This document shows, in pieces, positions 1-5,647 of a stretch of DNA of 6,507 nt (the stretch's first letter is position 1; the number at the start of each line of letters is the position of its first letter). The notes under the pieces are model-generated. The model was not told the DNA's origin, did not search any database, and saw only the letters and a program-made list of their open reading frames with translations. The stretch comes from an uncultured Collinsella sp. (GTDB lineage Bacteria; Actinomycetota; Coriobacteriia; Coriobacteriales; Coriobacteriaceae), in assembly GCA_900551305.1 (NCBI GenBank), contig URVK01000096.1, forward strand, positions 1-6,507. The letters are read 5' to 3'. Made by a program: the position numbers and the translations under genes.

Positions 1-1
1 C

Positions 2-1078
2 TGGATCCTGCGCGGCCTGACCTTCCTGGTCGTCAGCTGCCCGTGCGCGCTCGTGATCAGCGTGCCGCTCAGCTTCTTTGGCGGCATCGGCGGCGCATCC
101 AAACTAGGCGTTCTCATCAAGGGTTCTAACTACCTCGAAACGCTCGCCGACGTGGACACCGTCGTCTTCGACAAGACCGGCACGCTCACCAACGGCACGT
201 TTTCGGTCGTGGCGGTGCACCCCGAGTCTGGCTATACCGAGCAGTCGTTGCTCGAGGTCGCAGCCCTTGCGGAGTCGTTCTCCGATCACCCCATCGCGCA
301 GTCCGTGCGCGCCGCCTACCATGGCGAGGTCGACCCCAAGCGCGTAAGCGACTCCACCAACGACGCGGGCCATGGCGTGACGGCAACCATCGACGGCAAG
401 CACGTCGTCGTTGGCAATGCCAAGATGCTTGCTGCGGCCGGTATCGACGCTCCCAATTGCGAGGTTGTCGGCACAATCCTCCACGTGCTCGTTGACGGCG
501 TGTACGCCGGCCACATCGTGATTGCAGACACCGTTAAGGCCGATGCCGAGCAGACGATCCGCGACCTGCACGCCGCCGGCGTCAAGCGCACCGTCATGCT
601 CACGGGCGACCGCGAGGAAGTGGCTGCTGCGGTGGCCAAGCAGCTGGGGCTCGACGAGCTCCACGCGCAGCTGCTGCCGGGCGACAAGGTCGAGCGCGTC
701 GAGGCATTGCTGGCAGCCGAATCGGGCAAGGGCAAGCTCGCCTTTGTCGGCGACGGCATCAACGATGCGCCCGTGCTCACCCGCGCGGACGTTGGCATTG
801 CCATGGGCGCTATGGGTTCCGACGCCGCGATTGAGGCCGCCGACGTTGTGCTCATGGACGACAAGCCGTCCAACATTTCCCGCGCGATCCGCGTGGCACG
901 AAAGACCATGGCGATTGTCTGGCAGAACATGATCTTTGGGCTGGGTATTAAGTTGCTGATTCTGGTGCTTGCGGCACTGGGCATCGCCAACATGTGGCTT
1001 GCCGTGTTCGGCGACGTAGGCGTGGCGATCATCGCCATCCTGAACGCCATGCGCGCGATGGGTGTCAAGAACCTGTAG
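2..1078 (+). CDS. cadA: Heavy-metal exporting P1B-type ATPase (Zn/Cd/Pb class), C-terminal part
   Basis: Inner-membrane ATPase that exports soft divalent metals, partial at its 5' end: the frame is open from the window edge and the CPC metal-binding motif of TM6 (fragment residues 13-15) lies before the first possible internal start (GTG at 53), so the true start is upstream of the window. 358 residues are visible. In order: TM6 with CPC; DKTGTLT phosphorylation motif (Asp at fragment residue 57); a DHP nucleotide-binding motif of the HP-motif type (His at about 96); TGD (about 201-203); GDGINDAP hinge (codons from 749); then two C-terminal membrane helices. TM7 has an Asn and a downstream Lys, and TM8 has GDVG. 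This N...K plus DxG pattern is that of P1B-2 pumps such as ZntA/CadA, not Cu or Mn pumps. No catalytic residue is missing. It converges on a DtxR/MntR-type repressor gene. Family assignment is firm; the symbol (cadA versus zntA) and exact metal are inferred. Confidence 0.95.
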   Translation, partial: WILRGLTFLVVSCPCALVISVPLSFFGGIGGASKLGVLIKGSNYLETLADVDTVVFDKTGTLTNGTFSVVAVHPESGYTEQSLLEVAALAESFSDHPIAQSVRAAYHGEVDPKRVSDSTNDAGHGVTATIDGKHVVVGNAKMLAAAGIDAPNCEVVGTILHVLVDGVYAGHIVIADTVKADAEQTIRDLHAAGVKRTVMLTGDREEVAAAVAKQLGLDELHAQLLPGDKVERVEALLAAESGKGKLAFVGDGINDAPVLTRADVGIAMGAMGSDAAIEAADVVLMDDKPSNISRAIRVARKTMAIVWQNMIFGLGIKLLILVLAALGIANMWLAVFGDVGVAIIAILNAMRAMGVKNL

Positions 1079-1097
1079 CGTTCGTGGGCTGTCCGGC

Positions 1098-1213
1098 CGG
1101 GACCGGGCTTGGTTTTGAAAACGTCCTCGCGCATGAGGCCCGTCTTCCCTGCTCCTGCGGAGCAACGGAAAGACGGGTCTCGCGGAATGTTTTCAAAACC
1201 AAGCCCGGCCCCG
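1098..1213. repeat. Long near-perfect inverted repeat (nested hairpin) between convergent genes
   Basis: Arms 1103-1122 and 1189-1208 are perfect 20-bp reverse complements (GGCTTGGTTTTGAAAAC core). They extend outward to 1098 and 1213 with a single mismatch (A1102/C1209). Inside is a second stem, 1135-1146 with 1170-1181 (GCCCGTCTT against AAGACGGG, one G-T pair), and inside that a tight hairpin, GCTCC/GGAGC (1151-1155 with 1159-1163, loop TGC). The whole element can fold into one long branched hairpin on either strand. It starts 20 nt after the ATPase stop codon, so it probably ends or stabilises that transcript and may act in both directions. There is no run of T after the outer stem, so it is not a classical intrinsic terminator. 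It could also be a dispersed intergenic repeat. The structure is seen; the role is inferred. Confidence 0.85.
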
Positions 1214-1314
1214 ACCTGCGTTGACACAGCTGGCGGTTCTTGGGCATCGCTTGCTGGGGGGGGTCCCTGTCTGAGGTGGACTTAGTTGGTGGGACTACTC
1301 GTCTCGGTCGCTGT

Positions 1315-1352
1315 CCCGCACCGTTCCGGCGCGGGAGGCGCGCCGCTGCGGG
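1315..1352 (-). terminator. GC-rich hairpin just downstream of the DtxR/MntR gene (possible terminator)
   Basis: CCCGCA (1315-1320) pairs with TGCGGG (1347-1352), and CGGCGCG (1327-1333) pairs with CGCGCCG (1339-1345), loop GGAGG. The hairpin ends 4 nt below the repressor stop codon at 1357-1359. No T-tract follows on the minus strand, so termination here is only a suggestion. The rest of the gap, 1214-1314, includes a run of eight G (1256-1263) and nothing else I recognise. Confidence 0.35.
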
Positions 1353-1356
1353 AGTG

Positions 1357-1746
1357 CTAGTCGGTCATTGTTGGCGCCGAAGCACCGTCCCGCCCCAGCA
1401 TCGATCTTAGCTTCTCAAAGCTCTCCTCGCTCAGGCAGTGCTCCATGTGGCAGCCCTCTTGCGACGCGACCTCAGCCGAAACACCCGCATCCTCCAGCAG
1501 CCCCACGAAAAAGCAGTGACGCTCCCACATTTGACGAGCGACCTCCAGACCACGCTCCGTCAGATGAACGTCGCGCTTGCCCATTTCGACATAGCCGTTG
1601 CTTTCCAGCGTCGCCATGGCCTTGGAAACGCTCGCCTTGGTTACGCCGAGGTACTCCGCAACGTCGATCGAGCGCACGATGCCCTGGCGTTCCGACAGAA
1701 CGTAGATCGATTCGAGATAGTCTTCTCCGGATTCACGTAGGGCCAT
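1357..1746 (-). CDS. DtxR/MntR-family metal-dependent transcriptional repressor
   Basis: Cytoplasmic metalloregulator of 129 residues that should bind operator DNA when loaded with Mn(II) or Fe(II). Residues 1-62 form the winged helix-turn-helix, with recognition-helix segment GVTKASVSKAM at 34-44 and a wing near 55-62. Residues 64-116 form the metal-binding dimerisation domain. Length is close to B. subtilis MntR (142 aa); the C-terminal SH3-like domain of full-length DtxR is absent. By alignment from memory, candidate primary-site ligands are D9, E12, H77, C99, E102 and H103. D9, E12, H77, E102 and H103 match MntR, but position 99 is Cys as in DtxR C102 rather than Glu. The ATG at 1746 is chosen because the conserved family N terminus (GEDYLESIY) starts just after it and a GAAAGG ribosome-binding site lies 6 nt upstream; the frame continues open to 1899 but without family similarity. 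It is monocistronic: a terminator separates it from the HAD gene upstream. Regulated metal (Mn, Fe or both) is unknown. Confidence 0.9.
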   Translation of the reverse strand: MALRESGEDYLESIYVLSERQGIVRSIDVAEYLGVTKASVSKAMATLESNGYVEMGKRDVHLTERGLEVARQMWERHCFFVGLLEDAGVSAEVASQEGCHMEHCLSEESFEKLRSMLGRDGASAPTMTD

Positions 1747-1770
1747 GGGCCGCCTTTCGCGATGATTGCT

Positions 1771-1853
1771 AGTTAGCCTTTGGATACTTTCCACGGCTAA
1801 CTTTACCGCAAAAGTTGCCCATGTCTTACTACTTTGCCTAAAAGTTAGCCGTG
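1771..1853 (-). promoter_or_regulatory. Palindrome-rich upstream region of the DtxR/MntR gene, candidate operators
   Basis: Several overlapping dyads lie in the 125 nt before the repressor start. AACTTT-N6-AAAGTT is perfect at 1799-1816. ACTTT-N5-AAAGT lies at 1831-1845, about 30 bp or three helical turns away centre to centre. A 13-bp inverted repeat, CACGGCTAACTTT (1792-1804) with AAAGTTAGCCGTG (1841-1853), brackets the space between them. AGTTAGCC recurs at 1771-1778, opposed to GGCTAACT at 1795-1802. The GTTAGCC/GGCTAAC half resembles the centre of DtxR/IdeR boxes (TTAGGTTAGCCTAACCTAA). I infer autoregulation. No convincing -10/-35 pair was found; a TATCCA-like -10 around 1783-1788 on the minus strand is weak. 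Confidence 0.55.
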
Positions 1854-1873
1854 TTTCACAAAACGTGCGGGAC

Positions 1874-1911
1874 GAAAACAAAATGGGGACGCCCCGCAAG
1901 GAGTGTCCCCA
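1874..1911 (-). terminator. Rho-independent terminator of the ABC-F/HAD unit
   Basis: On the minus strand TGGGGAC (1911-1905) pairs with GTCCCCA (1890-1884). After one mismatch, an inner CTCC/GGGG stem (one G-T pair) closes a TTGC-containing loop. The stem is followed by a T-rich tail (ATTTTGTTTTC). It begins 22 nt after the HAD stop codon and insulates the repressor gene from read-through. Confidence 0.8.
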
Positions 1912-1933
1912 GGTGCCAGGTGCCGGCCCGCAG

Positions 1934-2704
1934 TTACATCAATCCAAAGTGCTTCGCGGCGTTGTAGATGCCGTCGTCGTCCACGGCAGTCGTCACATAG
2001 GTCGCCGCAGCTTTCACCGTGTCCTGTGCGTTGCCCATGGCCACACTCGTGCCCACGGCGGCAAACATCGACAGGTCGTTCTCGCCGTCGCCAAAGGCAA
2101 TCGCCTCGCTCGCGTCGATACCAAGCCGCTCGAGCGTCGCCGCCACGCCCAGGTCCTTGCCGCCGTTAGCGGGAATAATGTCGCAGAACAGGTCGCACCA
2201 GCGCGTGGTGAGCGAATGCGACACGGCGTCGGTCACGATATGTTCGTCGGCCGGGTCCACAAAGGCGCAGAACTGGTAGACCGGTGCGTCAAAGGCGTGC
2301 TCAAACGGCTCCTCGTGGTAGACGATTCCCGCGTTGCTGCCAGCCGTCACCACGCGCTCGGACAGGCGGTTCACAAACGAGTTCTCGCCCTGCATGCACA
2401 GCGAGTCATAGCGCCCCTGCGCCACCTGGTCCACAATCACCGCAACGTCGTCCGGATCGATCGGACAGCTGCGGTAAACCCCCTCGGCATCAAAACAGTG
2501 CTGACCCGAGAGCGTAATGTACGCATCCCAGCCCAGGTCGAACAGCCAGTCCGGCATCTGGTAGGTCGGGCGACCCGTGGCGATCACGCATGCGATCCCC
2601 TGCTCGTGAAAGCTGTCGAGCACCTGCTGCGCCGACGCCGGAATCCGGTGGGTCTTAAAGCTCAGCAGCGTGCCGTCGATATCGAAAAACGCGGCTTTGA
2701 TCAT
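1934..2704 (-). CDS. Cof-type HAD-IIB family phosphatase
   Basis: Predicted soluble Mg-dependent phosphohydrolase of 256 residues, the usual size of Cof/YidA-type sugar- and nucleotide-phosphate phosphatases. All four HAD motifs are present: motif I DIDGT with nucleophile D8 and acid/base D10; motif II ATGR with T43; motif III K183 in GGKDLG; motif IV GDGENDLSM with D206 and D210. Residues from about 70 to 180 form the C2-type cap that sets substrate choice. The cap is Cys- and acid-rich but gives no substrate clue. ATG at 2704 is supported by MIKAAFFDIDGT being the normal family N terminus and by a GAGGAG ribosome-binding site (2714-2719) that sits at the end of the ABC-F gene. It follows the ABC-F stop codon by 6 nt, so the two are almost certainly co-transcribed and probably translationally coupled. 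Substrate is unknown; no functional link to the ABC-F protein is implied beyond co-transcription. Confidence 0.93.
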   Translation of the reverse strand: MIKAAFFDIDGTLLSFKTHRIPASAQQVLDSFHEQGIACVIATGRPTYQMPDWLFDLGWDAYITLSGQHCFDAEGVYRSCPIDPDDVAVIVDQVAQGRYDSLCMQGENSFVNRLSERVVTAGSNAGIVYHEEPFEHAFDAPVYQFCAFVDPADEHIVTDAVSHSLTTRWCDLFCDIIPANGGKDLGVAATLERLGIDASEAIAFGDGENDLSMFAAVGTSVAMGNAQDTVKAAATYVTTAVDDDGIYNAAKHFGLM

Positions 2705-2710
2705 CCTCGT

Positions 2711-4570
2711 CTACTCCTCGCCCTCGAGCTTTTCGCTCGCCTCGAGCCACGCCATCTCCAGCTCGTCCATGGCGGCGTGAGCCTCGTCGATCTTTGCCTG
2801 CTGCTCGCCGAGCGCCGTGTAGGTTGTGGGATCGACTTGGGCCATTGCTGCCTCGGCCTCCTCAACGCGGGCGCGCTGCGTCTCCATCTTGCGCTCGAGC
2901 GAACTCACCTCGCGGCGGAGCTTCTGGCGCTCGGCGTTGGACAGGCCGTTGGGCTGACCGCTCGACTTGGGCTTTTCGGCCGCAGCTGCCGCGGCACCGG
3001 TGTCAAACGTGCCGGTCTTGGCGCTCGGCGCGCCCACGGGCTCGCCCTCGGCGGTGGCGTTGCACAGGCGCAGGTACTGGTCCACGCCGCCGGGCATATG
3101 CGTCAGGTGGCCGTCGAGCAGCGCCCACTGCTGGTCGGTCACGCGCTCCATCAAAAAGCGGTCGTGCGTCACCAGGATCAGCGTGCCGGGCCAGCCGTCG
3201 AGCAGATCCTCGACAATCGCCAGCATGTCGGTATCCAGGTCGTTGCCGGGCTCGTCCAGGATGAGCACGTTGGGCTCGTCCAGGATTGTCAGTAGCAGCG
3301 ACAGGCGACGGCGCTGGCCGCCCGAAAGATCGCCGATGCGACTCCAGAGCTGCTGCGTCGTAAAGCCCAGACGCTCGCAGAGCTTCTCGGGCGAAGTCTC
3401 CTTGCCGTCGATGACGTAGCACTTCTTATAGTTGCTGAGCACCTCTCGGATCGTGTCGCCCATGTAGGGTTCGAGCTCCTCGAGCTGCTGCGACAGCACG
3501 CCAAAGCGCACTGTCTGGCCAATCTTCACGCGGCCGCGCGTGGGCGCAATTTTGCCCTGGATCACATCAAGCAGCGTCGACTTGCCAGCGCCATTCTCGC
3601 CCAAAAGACCATAGCGGTCGCCCGCACCAATGAGCCAGGTCACGTCGGAGAGTACCTGCTTGGGCGCGCCATCGGCATCCGCATAGCCGGCGTCCACGTC
3701 GACCACATCGATAACCTGCTTGCCTAGGCGGCTCACGGCGAGGCGCTTGAGCTCCAGCTCGTCACGCACGGGCGGCACGTCGGCAATCAGCTCGCGAGCG
3801 GCATCAACGCGAAACTTGGGCTTAGTGGAACGCGCCTGGGCGCCGCGGCTCAGCCACGCGAGCTCCTTGCGCGCCATGTTGCGACGGCGCTCCTCGGTAA
3901 CCGCGGCCATGCGGTCGCGCTCCACGCGCTGCAGGATATATGCGGAGTAGCCGCCCTCGAAGGGATCGACCTGGCCGTCGTGGACCTCCCACATACTGGT
4001 GCAGACCTCGTCCAAGAACCAGCGGTCGTGCGTGACCACGAGCATCGCGCCCTGGCCGCGCTGCCAGCGGGCCTTTAAGTGACGCGCGAGCCAGTTGATG
4101 GTGCGCATGTCCAGGTGATTGGTGGGCTCGTCGAGCATGAGCACGTCGTAGTCGCCGATCAGCAGGCGCGCGAGGTCCACGCGACGGCGCTGGCCGCCCG
4201 AAAGCTCGCCAACCGTGCCCTCCCAGGGCACATCGCTAATAAGACCGGCGAGAATCTGGCGCGTGCGGGGGCTCGACGCCCACTCGTACTCGGGGACGTC
4301 ACCCACAACGGCATGATGCACGGTGTCGGTATCGACCAGCTGGTCCTTTTGGCCGAGTAGACCGATCGTGGTGCCGCGACGGTGCGTCACGCGGCCGTCG
4401 TCGGGCTCCAACGTGCCGGCGAGCACGCTCAGCAGCGTCGACTTGCCGTCGCCGTTTTTACCGACAATACCAATGCGGTCGCCCTCGCCCACGCCGAGCG
4501 TAACGCTATCGAAAATATGCTTGGTGGGAAACTCTAGGCTGACGGAATCGCATCCCAAAAGAATCGCCAT
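2711..4570 (-). CDS. uup: Uup-like ABC-F ATPase (ribosome-associated, duplicated ABC domains)
   Basis: Soluble 619-residue protein with two ABC domains and no membrane segment, so an ABC-F factor rather than a transporter. Domain 1: Walker A GKNGDGKST (37-45), signature LSGGQRRR (123-130), Walker B LMLDEPTNHLD (144-154), H-loop THDR (180-183). The linker (about 205-290) corresponds to the tRNA-interacting helical motif of ABC-F proteins and includes ELAWLSRGAQAR (236-247), characteristic of Uup. Domain 2: Walker A GENGAGKST (324-332), LSGGQRRR (415-422), Walker B LILDEPGNDLD (436-446) with catalytic E440, THDR (468-471). An Ala/Gly/Pro-rich spacer (about 505-543) leads to a charged C-terminal coiled coil (about 545-617), as in Uup. 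Known Uup-type proteins act on the 50S ribosome or its assembly, and E. coli uup mutants alter transposon excision. ATG at 4570 has AAGGAG (4579-4584) 8 nt upstream; the open frame continues to 4762 without similarity. First gene of a unit with the HAD phosphatase. Oddities: Asp in Walker A 1, Gly for Thr in Walker B 2. Confidence 0.93.
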   Translation of the reverse strand: MAILLGCDSVSLEFPTKHIFDSVTLGVGEGDRIGIVGKNGDGKSTLLSVLAGTLEPDDGRVTHRRGTTIGLLGQKDQLVDTDTVHHAVVGDVPEYEWASSPRTRQILAGLISDVPWEGTVGELSGGQRRRVDLARLLIGDYDVLMLDEPTNHLDMRTINWLARHLKARWQRGQGAMLVVTHDRWFLDEVCTSMWEVHDGQVDPFEGGYSAYILQRVERDRMAAVTEERRRNMARKELAWLSRGAQARSTKPKFRVDAARELIADVPPVRDELELKRLAVSRLGKQVIDVVDVDAGYADADGAPKQVLSDVTWLIGAGDRYGLLGENGAGKSTLLDVIQGKIAPTRGRVKIGQTVRFGVLSQQLEELEPYMGDTIREVLSNYKKCYVIDGKETSPEKLCERLGFTTQQLWSRIGDLSGGQRRRLSLLLTILDEPNVLILDEPGNDLDTDMLAIVEDLLDGWPGTLILVTHDRFLMERVTDQQWALLDGHLTHMPGGVDQYLRLCNATAEGEPVGAPSAKTGTFDTGAAAAAAEKPKSSGQPNGLSNAERQKLRREVSSLERKMETQRARVEEAEAAMAQVDPTTYTALGEQQAKIDEAHAAMDELEMAWLEASEKLEGEE

Positions 4571-4605
4571 ATGCCCTGCTCCTTCGTAGAAATTCAACGT
4601 TGTCC

Positions 4606-4614
4606 ATGATAGCA
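4606..4614 (-). promoter_or_regulatory. Candidate extended -10 promoter for the ABC-F/HAD unit
   Basis: On the minus strand TGC-TATCAT is a good extended -10 (TGnTATAAT-like). It would start transcription near 4599 and give a leader of about 30 nt carrying the AAGGAG site. No good -35 is seen, which extended -10 promoters can tolerate. Because a strong terminator lies upstream at 4683-4719, a promoter in this gap is expected. Confidence 0.4.
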
Positions 4615-4630
4615 GCGAGCCCCACCCCAA

Positions 4631-4665
4631 ACCACCACGAAGGCGCCTGTCCCCTTTGTGGTGGT
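4631..4665. repeat. Inverted repeat ACCACCAC/GTGGTGGT, hairpin between pstB and the ABC-F gene
   Basis: ACCACCAC (4631-4638) pairs with GTGGTGGT (4658-4665). On the plus strand the stem continues through a G-T pair to AAGG/CCTT, giving 13 bp around a C/G-rich loop. On the minus strand it would lie upstream of the candidate ABC-F promoter and downstream of the pstB terminator, so it may be a back-up terminator (followed by only TTT). It could also be a copy of a dispersed repeat, since GGGGACA also occurs in the stem of the 1874-1911 terminator. The structure is clear; the role is open. Confidence 0.55.
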
Positions 4666-4682
4666 CGTTTCGGTCGCAGAGC

Positions 4683-4719
4683 AAAAGGCGGGCCATCTCC
4701 CGCAAGAGATGACCCGCCT
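4683..4719 (-). terminator. Rho-independent terminator of the pst operon
   Basis: On the minus strand AGGCGGG (4719-4713) pairs with CCCGCCT (4692-4686), and GATGAGATG-type inner pairing (CATCTC, 4711-4706 with 4694-4699) adds six more pairs after one A/C mismatch; the loop is six bases. TTTTGCTCT follows directly. It lies 55 nt after the pstB stop codon and separates the phosphate operon from the ABC-F unit. Confidence 0.85.
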
Positions 4720-4774
4720 CTCCAATCAGTCCCGTGGCAACCGTGGCCGCCGCGGGCCTCAAGCATGTCCCGGA

Positions 4775-5647
4775 CTAGGAGAACATGCCGGTGAGGTAAT
4801 CATTCAGCCGCTTATCCTTGGGCCGTTGGAAAATCTCGTCGGTCTCGTCGTACTCGACCATATCGCCCATGTAGAAGAACGCCGTGCGGTTGGACACACG
4901 CGACGCCTGCTCCATGTTGTGCGTCACGATGACGATGGCGCGGTCGGCCACAATCGACGACATGAGGTCCTCGATCGCCAGCGTCGAGATGGGGTCGAGC
5001 GCCGAGCAGGGTTCGTCAAACAGGATCACATCGGGGTTGAGCGCCAGCGTGCGCGCGATGCACAGGCGCTGCTGCTGACCGCCCGAAAGCGCGTAGGCGC
5101 TCTTGTCGAGCTTGTCCTTGACCTCGTCCCACAGCGCTGCACCGCGCAGGCTCTCCTCGACCATACGATCAAGCTCGTCACGGTCGGTAATGCCGTGACG
5201 CTTGGGCGCAAACGTGATGTTGTCGCGAATGGACTTGCGGAAAGGGTTGGGCTGCTGGAACACCATGCCAATGGAGCGACGCAGCTCGTACGTGTTCTCG
5301 GTCCTGGTGTTCACATTGCGTCCGCGGTAGTTAATCTCGCCCTCCACGCGGCAGCCGCGAATCTCGCGATTCATAAGGTTGAGACTGCGCAAGAAGGTCG
5401 ACTTACCGCAGCCCGAAGGCCCAATGAGCGCCGTGATCTCACCCTTGTGAAAGTCGAGCGACGTGTCGTGTAGCGCATGGTGGTCGCCATAGTACACGTT
5501 GACGTCCTTGGTGGAGAGCACGACCTCGTCGCTCACGGCCTTGCCGCTTACGCGCACGCGCCTCTCGCTCTCCCCCACGCTCGACAGGAAGTCCTGGGTC
5601 TCGGACGATGCCGCTTCGGTTGCGGGCGTTACATTCATCTCGCTCAT
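4775..5647 (-). CDS. pstB: Phosphate ABC transporter ATP-binding protein PstB
   Basis: Cytoplasmic ATPase of the high-affinity PstSCAB phosphate importer, 290 residues. Walker A GPSGCGKST (76-84), Q-loop at 131-132 followed by PNPF (typical of PstB), signature LSGGQQQR (187-194), Walker B ILFDEPCSALDP (208-219), H-loop H243 in THNM, and the family C terminus YLTGMF. DEPCSALDP and the FQQPNPF string separate PstB from other importer ATPases. The N terminus carries about 40 extra acidic and Ser-rich residues before the core, which begins at VVLSTKDVNVYYG; E. coli PstB is 257 aa. The ATG at 5647 overlaps the pstA stop codon (ATGA, 5644-5647), which supports this start and translational coupling; an AAGGAAG sequence lies 11 nt upstream. 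A second Met at residue 4 is an alternative. No phoU follows; transcription should stop at 4683-4719. Control by phosphate limitation is expected from the family but its promoter is outside the window. Confidence 0.97.
   Translation of the reverse strand: MSEMNVTPATEAASSETQDFLSSVGESERRVRVSGKAVSDEVVLSTKDVNVYYGDHHALHDTSLDFHKGEITALIGPSGCGKSTFLRSLNLMNREIRGCRVEGEINYRGRNVNTRTENTYELRRSIGMVFQQPNPFRKSIRDNITFAPKRHGITDRDELDRMVEESLRGAALWDEVKDKLDKSAYALSGGQQQRLCIARTLALNPDVILFDEPCSALDPISTLAIEDLMSSIVADRAIVIVTHNMEQASRVSNRTAFFYMGDMVEYDETDEIFQRPKDKRLNDYLTGMFS

Noticed and set aside
104..1227. Long minus-strand open frames opposite the ATPase gene
   Set aside because: They lie antisense to a clear P-type ATPase, have low-complexity His/Ala/Arg-rich translations and no recognisable domain; typical of high-GC shadow frames.
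1221..1249. TTGACA resembling a -35 box on the plus strand
   Set aside because: The position 17 nt downstream reads GCATCG, not a -10, and no plus-strand gene follows.
1256..1263. Run of eight G
   Set aside because: In a non-coding gap with no linked structure; possible slippage or sequencing-length ambiguity but no function to claim.
1747..1899. N-terminal extension of the DtxR/MntR gene to 1899
   Set aside because: It would run through the candidate operators and the upstream terminator; the family N terminus begins right after the ATG at 1746.
1834..1899. Weak likeness between the translation upstream of the repressor gene and that of the 116-bp palindrome (T-F-x-E-T-R-L)
   Set aside because: Neither stretch is coding and the nucleotide match is poor; treated as coincidence.
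1911..1924. AGGTGCC repeated twice in tandem
   Set aside because: Only two 7-bp units between a stop codon and a terminator; too short to call a repeat element.
1766..3295. 509-codon plus-strand open frame
   Set aside because: It runs antisense to the HAD and ABC-F genes and through a terminator; its translation is Arg/His/Val-rich with no family motif.
4571..4762. N-terminal extension of the ABC-F gene to 4762
   Set aside because: The added 64 residues cross the pst terminator and have no similarity to the family; ATG at 4570 has a strong AAGGAG site at ideal distance.
4658..5473. 271-codon plus-strand open frame
   Set aside because: It is antisense to pstB, whose motifs are complete; no motif of its own.
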